From positions 1-52,118 of the forward strand of contig PXST01000035.1 of assembly GCA_003023405.1 (NCBI GenBank): 52,118 nt of DNA. The letters are read 5' to 3'. Both the position numbers and the translations under genes were made by a program. The stretch is from Halobacteriales archaeon SW_8_68_21. GTDB lineage: Archaea; Halobacteriota; Halobacteria; Halobacteriales; Haloferacaceae. Of the stretch, positions 7,747-16,430 are shown one piece after another (positions within the stretch are counted from its first letter, which is position 1; each line of letters begins with the position of its first letter). The notes under the pieces were generated by a model. It saw nothing but the letters and a program-made list of their open reading frames with translations. It had not been told where the DNA came from and did no database searches.

Positions 7747-8754
7747 TCATAGTCGCGCGGCGAGCGCAAGAAAGAGCAGCGAGAACGGCGCTGTGAGCAG
7801 CGCCAGCGCCAGCCCGCCCGCGCCCTCGCCGCCCGCGACGGCCATCAGGACGCCGACGACGAGCGAGAACGACCCCACCACCACGAGGGGGAGCCGCTCC
7901 GGGACGCTCGCGCGGTCCGGCCCGTCGCTCGCCGCCAGCGCCGCGTCGAGCGCCGACTCGACCTCATCGGCCCGATCCGCCGGGACGAACAGCCACGGCG
8001 TCGACCGGAACCACGCGTTCCCGCGGTACGCGAGCAGGAAAAGCGTCGTCCACCGGAGGTCGATGCGCCGCGTCCGGACCACGGCGTCGAGATCGTCGCT
8101 CCGGGTGCGATCGTAGCTCGGGTACGTCCGCTCGACGGTCCGCTCGGCCGGGTCGAGTCGGACGACCACGCCGGACGACTGGACGACCGCTGGCACGAAC
8201 CAGACGAGCCAGAACAGCGGCCAGAGGGCGGACAGGAAGTCGGTCGGCAACACCAGCGCCGCGGCGAGGACGCCGCCGAGGCCAACAAGCGTCCAGCCGG
8301 GGACGAGCGCGCTCGCGGCCTCGCGGAGTCGGGAGACGGTCAGCTCCGAGACCGAGGTCTCCCGGTACCAGACGTACAGGGAGGGAAGGGCGGCGACCGC
8401 GAGTACGAAGAGAAGCCCGACGCCGACGGCGGCCTCGGCGAGGCCGACGCTCGGCAGCGCGAGTTCGCCGGCGGCGACGCCCGCGAGCGCGGCGACCACG
8501 ACGGCACCGATCGAGACGAGGACCGTGCCGACGACGCCGGTCGTCGCGCCGGCCGCAAGCGACCGGAGCCGATCGTGGCGGACCGGACCCCACTCGATCG
8601 GGTCGCGGTCACCCCTCGACTCGGGTTCGGGGGCCTCGTCGACGCCGTCGGTCTCGCCGGTCTCGGCCGAGACGGCGCGCTCGGCGTCCGCGACCGATTC
8701 GAGGGAATCGGCGGAGTCGCCCGCGTCGGCCGCGGGCCTGCTCTCGGAGGGCAT
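7747..8754 (-). CDS. Hypothetical multi-pass membrane protein
   Basis: The 335-residue product has an acidic disordered head (residues 1-60), two hydrophobic segments (about 70-125, with TTGVVGTVLVSIGAVVVAAL), a second pair around 145-190 (LPTDFLSALWPLFWLVWFVP), a cytoplasmic-looking stretch containing VVRLDPAERTVERTYPSYDR, and two C-terminal helices. The central part resembles a PH-like membrane-associated fold in outline only. No family name can be given. It may be co-transcribed with the 99-aa gene at 7378. Confidence 0.6.
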   Translation of the reverse strand: MPSESRPAADAGDSADSLESVADAERAVSAETGETDGVDEAPEPESRGDRDPIEWGPVRHDRLRSLAAGATTGVVGTVLVSIGAVVVAALAGVAAGELALPSVGLAEAAVGVGLLFVLAVAALPSLYVWYRETSVSELTVSRLREAASALVPGWTLVGLGGVLAAALVLPTDFLSALWPLFWLVWFVPAVVQSSGVVVRLDPAERTVERTYPSYDRTRSDDLDAVVRTRRIDLRWTTLFLLAYRGNAWFRSTPWLFVPADRADEVESALDAALAASDGPDRASVPERLPLVVVGSFSLVVGVLMAVAGGEGAGGLALALLTAPFSLLFLALAARL

Positions 8755-8825
8755 ACGCGTCGAGTTACCGTCGGCTCGGTAAAAATCGTGAGGGCGGTCC
8801 GCGCCGGCCGCCGTGCCGAGCGACT

Positions 8826-8926
8826 ACGCGCTCGACCCGGCCGTCTGCGCGCTCGATTCGGCCGTCTGCGCGCTCGACCCGGCTGCGCGTTCGATTCGAC
8901 CGTCTACGCGTTCGATTCGGCAGGGT
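8826..8926. repeat. Minisatellite of about 21-bp units (five copies)
   Basis: Five units of the type TGCGCGCTCGAYYCGGCCGTC follow one another, the third shortened by four bases. The last unit covers the stop codon (8904-8906) and final codons of the metal ATPase gene. The four-base loss changes frame, so the array would encode different peptides on each side. It looks like slippage expansion at a gene end. Confidence 0.75.
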
Positions 8927-11291
8927 CCGCGTCCGCCTCCGGTGGCTCCGCGGGCTCGACGTTGCCGAGGCGGAGCGCGTTGCCGGTGACCCCGAGGCTC
9001 ATCCCCATGTCGCCGACGACCACGGCCATCGCCACGCTCACGTAGCCGAGCGGGGCTCCCGCCGCGAGAACGGCCTTCACCGCGAGCGAGCCCCCGATGT
9101 TCGTCCGGATCGTCCCGCTCGCGCGGGAGGCGAGGTCGATCACGTACGGGAGCCGCGTCAGGTCGTCGGCCATCAGCGCCACGTCGGCGGTCTCGATGGC
9201 GGTGTCGGTGCCTGCCGCGCCCATCGCGACTCCGACATCGGCGGCCGCGAGCGCTGGCGCGTCGTTGATCCCGTCGCCGATCATCGCCACGCCGCCCTCC
9301 GTCTCGGCCCCGATCTCGCGCACCGCCGCGACCTTCTCCTCGGGGAGCAGTTCGGCGCGCACCTCGTCGACGCCGACGCGGTCGCCGATCGCCCGCGCGG
9401 TCCGCTCGTTGTCGCCGGTGAGCATCGCGACGCGCCCGATCCCCAGCTCGTGGAGCTGGTCGACGGCCCACGCCGCCTCCGGGCGGACGGTGTCCGCGAC
9501 CGCGACGACGCCCTCCAGTTCCGTCTCGGTCCCCACGAGGACGACCGTCTTCCCCGCTGCTTGTAGCCGCGGGATCGTCTCGCTCGCCAGATCGAGGTAC
9601 TGCCCGTGGTCGCAGGGTTCGGGGTCGGGCGTCGCCGCGGCGTCCTCCGCCGACTCGGGACGCTCCGCGCCCCGGACCACGCCGCCGTCGGACCGGACGT
9701 GCGCGTGGTTCAGGTCGAAGCCGAGGTCCGCAAACAGCGAGGGCTTGCCGGCGTAGTGGGTCTCGCCGTCGAGGTCGGCGCGGACGCCCTCGCCGGTCAG
9801 CGCCTCGAAGTCGGTGACCTCGATCGACTTGGCGTCGGCGGCGTCCGTCTCCTCGCCTCGGCTCACGATCGCCTCCGCGACCGGGTGTTCACTCCGCCGT
9901 TCGATGGCAGTCGCGCACGCGAACACGTCCGCGGCGTCGCGGCCGCCGAGGGGGACGACATCGGTCACCGACAGCTCGCCCCGCGTGAGGGTTCCGGTCT
10001 TGTCGAGCGCGACGGCGTCGACGTCGCCCGCGGCCTCTAGGTGTTCGCCGCCCTTGATCAGGACGCCGTTTCGCGCGGCCGCGGTCACGCCGGAGACGAC
10101 GCTGACGGGCGTCGAGATGACGAACGCGCAGGGGCACGCGACCACGAGCAGGGTGAGCCCGCGGACGAACCACGTCTCCACGCCGCCGCCGACGAGGAGC
10201 GGGCCAAGCGCCGCGGTGGCTACCGCGCCGACCACGACGACCGGGGTGTACACGCCCGCGAAGCGGTCGACGAACCGCTCGGCGCGCGTCTCCTCGCCGT
10301 TGGCGGCCTCGACAAGCTCGACGACCTTCGCGATGGTCGACTCCGCCGCGGGGACCGTCGCCTCAACTTCGAGGTAGCCGGCCTCGTTGATCGAGCCGGC
10401 GTACACCTCGTCGCCGGGGGCCTTCTCCGCGGGGACGGACTCGCCGGTGATCGGCGACTCGTCGACCGCGCCGGACCCCTCGCGGACGACGCCGTCGAGT
10501 GGGACGCGCTCGCCGGGGCGCACCGCCAGCCGCTCGCCCGTCGCGACGCGCTCGACGGGCACGGTCTCCTCCTCGCCGTCGCGGATCACGACCGCCTCGT
10601 CGGGCGATAGCTCCATTAGCTCGCGCAGCGATGTCCGCGCCCGGTCGATAGAGTAGCGTTCGAGCAGCTCCGCGACCGAGAACAGCACCGCGAGTGTCGC
10701 CGCCTCGAACGGGAGGTCGACGAGCAGCGCCGCGACGACGCCCACGCTCATCAGCAGGTCGATGTCGAGGCTCAAGCCCCGCAGCGAGTAGAGGCCGTTC
10801 CGCAAGATTGGCGGCCCGGCGACCGCGACCGCCAACAGGTACGCGACGGACGCCCCAGTGACGGCGTACGGGCCGAGGAAGCCGACCCCGCCAAGCGTGG
10901 CGAACGTCGGGTCGAGCCCGGGGAGCAGCCACTCGAAAACGAGGCCGACCGCGAGGAGGCCGCCGCCGACCGCGGTCCCGACGGCTCGAGGGCTGGTGAA
11001 CAGGTCGTCGGCGACGCCGTCCGAATCCCCGTCGGCGACCGCGTAGCCGGCGCGCTCGACGGCCGCCGTCAGCTCCGAGATGTCCGTCAGGCTGGGATCG
11101 TACGTGAGAACGACGACGCCCGTGGTGGGCCGAGCGTCGACCGAGCGGACGCCCTCGCGGTCGAGCACGCCCTCAACTTTCCCCGCGCACGACGCGCAGT
11201 CCATGTCCGGCACCGCGAGCCGGACCTGCGCGCCCTCGGAGCCGTCCGTCGGCCCGCCGTCGGGACCGGTCGGTTCGCGTGAGTCGCTCAT
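8904..11291 (-). CDS. Heavy-metal translocating P-type ATPase (P1B, Zn/Cd-type likely)
   Basis: The 795-residue pump has an N-terminal HMA domain with metal ligands in MDCASC (C32, C35), membrane helices, the actuator TGES loop (DESPITGESVPAEK), the intramembrane metal site CPC in VVACPCAFVIS, the phosphorylated aspartate in DKTGTLT, the SEHPVAEAI nucleotide motif and the GDGINDAPAL hinge. The C-terminal helix has the NIGGSLAVK...GDMGMSL pattern, closest to the Zn2+/Cd2+ group rather than Cu+, though the ion is inferred. The AT-rich intergenic region upstream contains its promoter. The gene's 3' end lies in a 21-bp minisatellite. Confidence 0.93.
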   Translation of the reverse strand: MSDSREPTGPDGGPTDGSEGAQVRLAVPDMDCASCAGKVEGVLDREGVRSVDARPTTGVVVLTYDPSLTDISELTAAVERAGYAVADGDSDGVADDLFTSPRAVGTAVGGGLLAVGLVFEWLLPGLDPTFATLGGVGFLGPYAVTGASVAYLLAVAVAGPPILRNGLYSLRGLSLDIDLLMSVGVVAALLVDLPFEAATLAVLFSVAELLERYSIDRARTSLRELMELSPDEAVVIRDGEEETVPVERVATGERLAVRPGERVPLDGVVREGSGAVDESPITGESVPAEKAPGDEVYAGSINEAGYLEVEATVPAAESTIAKVVELVEAANGEETRAERFVDRFAGVYTPVVVVGAVATAALGPLLVGGGVETWFVRGLTLLVVACPCAFVISTPVSVVSGVTAAARNGVLIKGGEHLEAAGDVDAVALDKTGTLTRGELSVTDVVPLGGRDAADVFACATAIERRSEHPVAEAIVSRGEETDAADAKSIEVTDFEALTGEGVRADLDGETHYAGKPSLFADLGFDLNHAHVRSDGGVVRGAERPESAEDAAATPDPEPCDHGQYLDLASETIPRLQAAGKTVVLVGTETELEGVVAVADTVRPEAAWAVDQLHELGIGRVAMLTGDNERTARAIGDRVGVDEVRAELLPEEKVAAVREIGAETEGGVAMIGDGINDAPALAAADVGVAMGAAGTDTAIETADVALMADDLTRLPYVIDLASRASGTIRTNIGGSLAVKAVLAAGAPLGYVSVAMAVVVGDMGMSLGVTGNALRLGNVEPAEPPEADADPAESNA

Positions 11292-11429
11292 CGTCCGACC
11301 CTACCCGTCGCATCGTTATTAATCCAACTGCCATTCTCGACCGTCTATTTATAAAATATTATTAAAAACGTGATTTCAAATGGTAATATTTCCCGCGAGT
11401 ATTTATTCGGCGGGCGGCTACCTCGGCGC
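11292..11429. promoter_or_regulatory. AT-rich divergent promoter region
   Basis: This short gap between the metal ATPase (minus) and a small membrane protein gene (plus) is strikingly AT-rich, with CTATTTATAAAATATT at about 11343-11358 and GGTAATATTT at about 11381-11390. It can hold TATA boxes for both directions. A metal-responsive operator is plausible given the ATPase, but I see no clear palindrome to name. Confidence 0.55.
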
Positions 11430-11691
11430 ATGACAGACTGGCGCGCCGTCGGCTATGGGTTCGTGGTGATGCTCATCGCCGGAGTGTTGGCGACGGCCGC
11501 GCCGGGACTCGGTCACGCGGCCGCCGGACTGATCGGCGGGTTCGCCGCCGGCTACGTCGCCGGCGGCGGACTGCTCTCCGGGTTCTGGCACGGGCTGCGC
11601 GGGCGTGTTCGTCGTCGGGCTGTTCCTGACGCTGCTGTTCGCGGTCGACTCAGCGCTCGCCGGCGCGATCGGCGGCGTTCTCGGTGAGTGA
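11430..11691 (+). pseudogene. Small membrane protein, DUF5518-like, frameshifted
   Basis: The frame starts MTDWRAVGYGFVVMLIAG and carries the glycine-rich GLIGGFAAGYVAGGGLLSGFWHGL typical of haloarchaeal DUF5518-type membrane proteins. It then slips at about 11603-11608. The expected third helix, VFVVGLFLTLLFAVDSALAG, continues in another frame to a TGA at 11689-11691. A one-base difference in a GC run would restore a protein of about 87 residues. It is either a mutation or a sequence error. No function is known for the family. Confidence 0.65.
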
Positions 11692-11699
11692 TCAGATCA

Positions 11700-11935
11700 G
11701 GCCGTTTTTCCGGTCGGCGCGTGCCTCCGAGCGCCTTTTAAATGCGCGAGGAGCACCGCGCGAGGGAGTCGCTCACTCGGAGCGAAGCGGAGAGTGAGCG
11801 ACGAGGCTGGGGAGAAATGAGGCTGCGATCCTGTGCGGGGCTTCGAAGGTGTTGGTGGTTGGATCAATCGTAACGACGTATCGCCTCCCGGCCGGGGCTT
11901 CGGCGGTCGTGTCAATCAGGAGTTTATAAAGATCG
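11700..11935 (-). repeat. Dispersed repeat element, copy B
   Basis: Read on the minus strand, this copy has TTTATAAA at 11923-11930, the CCGAAGCCCCGGCCG box, a second CGAAGCCCC box, then CTCCCCAGCCTC at the core. A perfect hairpin follows, with arms at 11792-11802 and 11768-11778 (11 bp) and a 13-base loop TCCGCTTCGCTCC in the sense direction. GACTCCCTCGCGCG comes next, then a second hairpin around ATTTAAAAG. It lies between the convergent DUF5518-like and peroxiredoxin genes. Confidence 0.8.
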
Positions 11936-11988
11936 GAGAACCGCGGATCGCGAACCACTCGATTGAGAACCGCTCGTCCGTCTCCGTC

Positions 11989-12462
11989 CTAAGCGCTCTC
12001 GGCCGCGTCCAGCACCGCCTCGTACTCCGGCTCGTTCGTGGGGTCGTCGGCGACCCAGTCGTAGACGACCGCGCCGTCGTCGTCGATCACGAACACCGCC
12101 CGGTTGGCAATCCCGTGGAGACCGAGGTCTGCGATGTCGATTTCGAGGTCGTACGCCCGGATGGCGTCGCCAGCCATGTCGCTCACGAGGTCGAACTCGA
12201 TCCCGTGTTCCTCGCGGAACGCGCCCTGCGAGAACGGCGAGTCGGCGCTGACCCCAAACAGCGTCGCGCCGGCGTCCGCGAACGCGTCGGCGTGTTCCTG
12301 AAACGCGACCATCTCGTTCGTACACGGCGGTGTGAACGCGCCGGGGAAGAAGGCTAAGACGACCGGGCCGTCGCCGATCTCCTCGTCGAGGTCGAACGGC
12401 TCGTGGTCGCTCGTCCCGACCGTCGCGGTGAACGTGGGTGCGGCGTCGCCTGTGGATACCAT
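11989..12462 (-). CDS. Peroxiredoxin (AhpC/TSA, redoxin family)
   Basis: The 157-residue product has the thioredoxin-like peroxiredoxin fold. VVLAFFPGAFTPPCTNEM gives the peroxidatic cysteine at about residue 47, followed by LFGVSADSPFSQGAF. NRAVFVIDDDGAVVYDWV lies near the C-terminus. Such enzymes reduce hydrogen peroxide and organic hydroperoxides using thiols. No second conserved cysteine is obvious, so a one-cysteine AhpE-like mechanism is likely. It stands alone, converging on repeat copy B and beginning just downstream of the tsr3 stop on the same strand. No defects were seen. Confidence 0.9.
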   Translation of the reverse strand: MVSTGDAAPTFTATVGTSDHEPFDLDEEIGDGPVVLAFFPGAFTPPCTNEMVAFQEHADAFADAGATLFGVSADSPFSQGAFREEHGIEFDLVSDMAGDAIRAYDLEIDIADLGLHGIANRAVFVIDDDGAVVYDWVADDPTNEPEYEAVLDAAESA

Positions 12463-12547
12463 CGCTAATCGGTACGGTCGATTCGGTCAAAAGGCTTGTT
12501 TCACCCCCGCTCGGTTCCGGTGTCGCGGAGCGGTCCGAGTCGTTCGG

Positions 12548-13051
12548 CTACTCGCGGTCGAGGTACTCCCGTTGGATCGCGACGACCTCGCCCGAGTCCT
12601 CGCAGTCGGCGTACCGCCGGAGCGGCTCGTCGTTGAGTTCGAGGAACGTCTCGCCCCACGTGAACTTCGATAGGATTCGCTCCGCGCAGTTGCGCTCGCC
12701 GAGTACGATCAGCGCGGCCGCGAACGCCTCGACCGTGGTGAGCCGCATCGGCCGGCCGAAGTTCACGGGGTTGGCGGCGACGAGGGACGGTAGCGCACGG
12801 TGTTCGCCGGGGAGCGTGAACTGCTTCTCGCCCGCCGATTCCCACGAGCAGTCGAGCGCGACGAGGGCGTTCTTGCGGGCGCGCTCGGCGTCCGCGGGCG
12901 AGAGCGCCTGCTCGGCGTGGGGATTTAAGACGACCCCGTACGGCGTGGCGCGGTCCGAGCGGTGTAGCTCGGCGAGGTCGAACCGCGAAAGCTTCCGCGC
13001 CGTACACTTATCAGGGTCGTCGTCGCCCTCGTACCGGACGTGGAGGTCCAC
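12548..13051 (-). CDS. tsr3: 16S rRNA aminocarboxypropyltransferase Tsr3 (DUF367)
   Basis: The 167-residue product has Tsr3 hallmarks: [16 protein letters not shown] near the N-terminus, the ALDCSWE segment, and the SAM-binding-region signature [15 protein letters not shown], followed by [15 protein letters not shown]. Tsr3 transfers the aminocarboxypropyl group of SAM to a hypermodified uridine in the small-subunit rRNA P-site. Length is normal for the archaeal enzyme, and the start [16 protein letters not shown] is natural. A short Arg-rich frame immediately upstream (13070-13228) contains a 48-bp repeat and is probably not coding. Confidence 0.92.
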   Translation of the reverse strand: MDLHVRYEGDDDPDKCTARKLSRFDLAELHRSDRATPYGVVLNPHAEQALSPADAERARKNALVALDCSWESAGEKQFTLPGEHRALPSLVAANPVNFGRPMRLTTVEAFAAALIVLGERNCAERILSKFTWGETFLELNDEPLRRYADCEDSGEVVAIQREYLDRE

Positions 13052-13475
13052 GCTACGCCATTGGCCGAGTCAGGCATAAGCGGTACGAACGAAGCCGACA
13101 AAAAGCGGGTGGAGGCGTCGTCGAGGGCGGCTCACGGAGCGCGGGTCCGCGCCACGATCCGGTCGCAGTCGTCGTCCCTCGGCGGGACGCGCGTCCGCAC
13201 CACGATCCGGTCGCGTCGGTTGGTCACTCATCGCGGGCGTCGGTCGGTCGTCACCACACAAGAGCGTTGGGCTAAAACGATCCGTATTCGGCTGATGTCC
13301 TAAAACATCGGCAGTATCTACCGAACTGTTCCAGCGAATATACACCTAATATCGGACGAGACTGTCGAGCGACAGATTCGATATCCACCGGTTCCGATCC
13401 GGGCCGTCCGCTCCACTACCGTCAAACCAGCCCGGTATCGGCGGGGTTTTTCCTCGTCCCTCCACAGGCTTTCGT
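13052..13475. other. Intergenic region with a 48-bp direct repeat
   Basis: The 424-base gap separates divergent tsr3 and cofE. Copies of GTCCGCRCCACGATCCGGTC start at 13145 and 13193. The stretch 13270-13400 is more AT-rich (CCTAAAACATCGGC, GAATATACACC) and may hold promoters. The minus-strand frame 13070-13228 spans the repeat but encodes low-complexity Arg/Asp sequence. I see no convincing gene. Confidence 0.4.
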
Positions 13476-14231
13476 ATGGAGCTGTTCGCGGTTCCGGACC
13501 TCCCGGAGATCCGGGAGGGAGACGACCTCGCGGCCATGATCGACGAGCGCGTCGACCTCCGCGCGGACGACGTGGTCGTCGTCGCCAGCACGGTCGTCTC
13601 GAAGGCCGAGGGGCGCGCCTTCGACCTCGACGACTTCCCGGCGGGGCCGCGCGCGAACGAGGTCGCCGACCGCCTCGCCGAGGTCGCGGGCGAGGAGAAG
13701 GACCCGCGCTTCGCGCAGGCCGTCATCGAGGAGTCGACGGAGCTGATCATGGAGGCCCCGTTCCTCCTCACGGCGACGCGGTTCGGCCACATCGGCGTCA
13801 ACGCCGGGATCGACCGCTCGAACGTCCACGACGGCGACCTGCTGTTGCTCCCGGAGCGCCCCTCCGAGAGCGCGGCGCGGATCCGCGAGGGAGTCGCCGC
13901 CGACCGCGTCGTCGTCAGCGACACCTGCGGGCGGCCCTTCCGACACGGCCAGCGCGGCGTCGCCGTCGGCTGGGCCGGAATGTCCGCCAGCCGCGACTGG
14001 CGCGGCGAGCGCGACCGCGACGGCCGCGAGATGGGCGTCACCGTCCAGAACGTGATCGACGAACTGGCGGCCGCGGCCAACCTCGTCGCCGGCGAGGGCG
14101 ACGGGGGGACCCCGGTCGTCGTCGTCCGCGACTGGGAGTTCGGCGACCACGAGGGCTCGGACAGCCACTTCCGCGAGGTCGGCGGCGACTTCGTCCGGCA
14201 GGCGCTGCGCGACTGGAGCTACGAGGAGTAA
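13476..14231 (+). CDS. cofE: Coenzyme F420-0:L-glutamate ligase CofE
   Basis: The 251-residue product matches CofE along its length: MELFAVPDLPEIREGDDLA at the start, VVVASTVVSKAEGR, PFLLTATRFGHIGVNAGIDR and SDTCGRPFRHGQRGVAVGWAG. It adds L-glutamates to F420-0 with GTP, forming the gamma-glutamyl tail of the deazaflavin cofactor. The stop at 14231 is followed two bases later by the ATG of mer, an F420-dependent enzyme, so the two form an operon making and using the cofactor. Length and motifs are normal. Confidence 0.95.
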   Translation: MELFAVPDLPEIREGDDLAAMIDERVDLRADDVVVVASTVVSKAEGRAFDLDDFPAGPRANEVADRLAEVAGEEKDPRFAQAVIEESTELIMEAPFLLTATRFGHIGVNAGIDRSNVHDGDLLLLPERPSESAARIREGVAADRVVVSDTCGRPFRHGQRGVAVGWAGMSASRDWRGERDRDGREMGVTVQNVIDELAAAANLVAGEGDGGTPVVVVRDWEFGDHEGSDSHFREVGGDFVRQALRDWSYEE

Positions 14232-14233
14232 TC

Positions 14234-15217
14234 ATGCTCGGCATCGAACTCACCCCCGAACACGAGATGTCTCGCCTCGTCGACCTCGGCGTCCGCGCCG
14301 AGGAGGCCGGCTACGACGCCGTCTACTCGACGTGTCACTACAACAACCGCGACCCGTGGGCGTTCCTCTCGCGGCTCGCGGCCGCCACGGACTCGGTCCG
14401 GCTCGGTCCGGGCGTCGCCAACCCCTACGAGACTCACCCCGTGACGCTCGCCTCGAAGGTCGCGACCCTCGACGAGGCCTCGGCGGGGCGGGCCGTCTTC
14501 GGACTCGGACCGGGCGACCCCTCGACGGTCGCGAACCTCGGACTCGAAGACGAGCGCGGCCTCCGCCCCGTGCTGGAGGCGTTCAAGACCGCCCAGAAGC
14601 TGTGGGCCGGCGAGCGCGTCGACCACGACGGGACCTTCGACGCCGCCGACGCGGGGCTCAACTACGAGCCACCGCAGGGCGCGGCGATCCCGGTTCACGT
14701 CGGCGGCGAGGGGCCACACATGTGCCGGATGGCCGCGAAACATGCGGACGGCCTCCTTTATAACGGCTCGCACCCGAAGGACCTCGCTTGGGCCCGTGAA
14801 CAGGTCGACGACGGGCTGGAGGACCGTCCCGACGGCCGGGGCGAGTTCGACCTGATCGCCTACGCTGCGGTGTCGATCGCGGAGGACGAGGCCGCCGCCC
14901 GCGAGGCCGCCCGTCCCCCGGTGGCGTTCATCGCCGCGGGCGCGGCCCCGCCCGTCCTGAAGCGGCACGGGATCGACCCGGACGCGGCGAACGCGATCGG
15001 CGAGTCGGTCTCCGCGGGGGAGTTCTCCGCGGCGTTCGAGCGCGTGACGCCCGCGATGATCGACGCGTTCTGTATGGCCGGTACCCCCGAGACCGTCCGC
15101 GAGCGCGCCGCCGCCGTGGCCGACCACGCCGACGGCCTCGTCGTCGGCTCCCCGCTCGGCCCGGATCTTGAAGCCGCCGTCGACCTCGCGGCCGAGGCGG
15201 TCGGCGACCACTTCTGA
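14234..15217 (+). CDS. mer: 5,10-methylenetetrahydromethanopterin reductase-like F420-dependent enzyme
   Basis: The 327-residue protein belongs to the luciferase-like F420-dependent family. It opens MLGIELTPEHEMSRLVDLGV, with YDAVYSTCHYNNRDPW, GPGVANPYETHPV, GLGPGDPSTVANLG and IPVHVGGEGPHMCRMAAKHADG. Mer reduces methylene-tetrahydro(methano)pterin with reduced F420. In haloarchaea, which are not methanogens and use tetrahydrofolate, the physiological substrate is probably a folate derivative, which is inference. Translation is likely coupled to cofE, two bases upstream. No defects were seen. Confidence 0.9.
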   Translation: MLGIELTPEHEMSRLVDLGVRAEEAGYDAVYSTCHYNNRDPWAFLSRLAAATDSVRLGPGVANPYETHPVTLASKVATLDEASAGRAVFGLGPGDPSTVANLGLEDERGLRPVLEAFKTAQKLWAGERVDHDGTFDAADAGLNYEPPQGAAIPVHVGGEGPHMCRMAAKHADGLLYNGSHPKDLAWAREQVDDGLEDRPDGRGEFDLIAYAAVSIAEDEAAAREAARPPVAFIAAGAAPPVLKRHGIDPDAANAIGESVSAGEFSAAFERVTPAMIDAFCMAGTPETVRERAAAVADHADGLVVGSPLGPDLEAAVDLAAEAVGDHF

Positions 15218-15321
15218 ACGCGACCGGCGCACCCGAGTAGACTCCCGGCCGGTGGGGATCGAGAATCGCTCGTGATAACGCCGCCAGGAAGTTCATAACC
15301 CGATTCCATCGAGGTCCGAAC

Positions 15322-15568
15322 ATGTCCACGACACGACAGCGCCGCCCGGGAGTCTACGGGCGGTACGAGGCCCTCCTGTGGCGGACGATGGACGCGCTCG
15401 GCGTGACGGAGTCGATAGAGCGGAAAGTCGTCACGGCGGTCGGCATCCAGTTTCTCGTCACCGTCGGCATCTTCCTCGCACAGTTCCTCGTCGACGGGAC
15501 CGCCGCGTACACCACCGAGACGGAGGCGCTCGTCAACCCGTTCGGCGACGACCGGCGACGACGACTGA
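15322..15568 (+). pseudogene. Truncated membrane-anchored N-terminus (sensor/transducer-like), frameshifted
   Basis: The frame starts MSTTRQRRPGVYGRYEALLW and has one strong hydrophobic helix, VTAVGIQFLVTVGIFLAQFL, at about residues 44-63. This resembles the N-terminus of haloarchaeal transducers and HAMP-type sensors. After NPFGDD the reading frame becomes Arg-rich. A one-base shift near 15545 would end it at TGA 15566-15568 with an acidic tail. No periplasmic, HAMP or signalling domain follows, because a minus-strand gene begins 12 bases later. I read it as the remnant of a larger gene; a short authentic membrane protein is the alternative. Confidence 0.5.
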
Positions 15569-15580
15569 GAGGGAGCGCCG

Positions 15581-15820
15581 CTATTCCGACCGGCCGCGAC
15601 CGCCGAGCGCCGGGAGATCGACGCCGATCTCGCCGAGGAGAGCGCCGACCGCCGCGTAGCCCAGCACGCCCACCGCACCGACGAGCAGGGCCTGCCCGAC
15701 GACGACGAGGAGCGCCGACAGCGGGTCGCCGGCACCGAGGATCAGGTCGTTCAGGAAGATGTCGACGAACCGGCCGACGTCCCCGACCAGCCGCGAGACG
15801 AAGTCGATGAGCGCGATCAT
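15581..15820 (-). CDS. Small membrane protein (79 aa)
   Basis: The 79-residue product starts MIALIDFVSRLVGDVGRFVD and has a long hydrophobic region, PLSALLVVVGQALLVGAVGV, continuing to about residue 62. It probably makes two closely spaced helices, and it ends in a basic tail. Amphipathic periodicity and codon pattern indicate real coding. It overlaps, in another frame on the same strand, the runaway extension of the DoxX frame. The family is not recognised. Confidence 0.6.
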   Translation of the reverse strand: MIALIDFVSRLVGDVGRFVDIFLNDLILGAGDPLSALLVVVGQALLVGAVGVLGYAAVGALLGEIGVDLPALGGRGRSE

Positions 15821-15883
15821 GTGCCACGGTTGGACCGGGGGGTACTTGGGTGTTGAGTTCTCGACGGCGTCTCGCCCGTCCCG

Positions 15884-16328
15884 CTACGGCTCGGACGCCG
15901 TCGCCGAGAGCGATCAGGACCGCCTGAAACGGGAGCCGAACCCACGCCGCCAGCCGCGCGACGCCCGCGAGCCGCTCCGGGGCGAGGTCGTTCAGGACGT
16001 CGCTCCGAGCGAGGTGGACGTTGGCTGGGAACACGGCGACGAGGAGGGCGACGATCCCCCACGCCGACCGGCGTCGCGTCCGGCGTACGGCGACGCCGAC
16101 CCCGAGGACGACCTCGGCGACGCCGGAGAGGTACACGAGCGCGACCGGCCGCGGGAACGACGGCGGGATCGCCGCCGCGAAGCGCTTCGGCGCGAGGAAG
16201 TGGGCGATTCCGGCGGCGACGTACGTCGCCCCCATCAGCGGTGCGAGCGATCGTTCGGCGTCGCCGGAATCGTCGGACTCGGTCTCGTCGTCGGACTCGG
16301 TCTCGTCGTCGGTCACACCTCGCCACAC
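15884..16328 (-). CDS. DoxX-family membrane protein (C-terminus uncertain)
   Basis: An acidic head is followed by DoxX-like helices: LMGATYVAAGIAHFLAPKRF, FPRPVALVYLSGVAEVVLGV, and a third with AWGIVALLVAVFPANVHLAR. It ends with WVRLPFQAVLIAL. DoxX proteins are small four-helix membrane proteins of uncertain redox-linked role. The open frame continues to 15354 as Arg-rich sequence overlapping the whole 79-aa gene, which is implausible. In another frame a stop lies at 15884-15886 just past the last helix, so a one-base indel near 15900 probably hides the true end. I give that end; the uninterrupted frame runs to 15354. Confidence 0.65.
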
Positions 16329-16430
16329 GGCCGGGAGGCGTATCAGTCCTCGGCGGCGGATCCCCGGACTCCTCGCCGGGGGTTCCGGGAACCGAACCCC
16401 TTAGGGACGATCGAACCCAACGGGTCGGTA

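Noticed and set aside
8824-9471. 215-aa minus-strand frame at the ATPase end
   Set aside because: Shadow of the ATPase gene extended by the minisatellite.
13070-13228. 53-aa minus-strand frame upstream of tsr3
   Set aside because: Low-complexity Arg/Asp peptide created by a 48-bp repeat; no conserved character.
15354-15880. C-terminal extension of the DoxX frame
   Set aside because: Arg-rich and completely overlapping a more credible membrane-protein gene in another frame.
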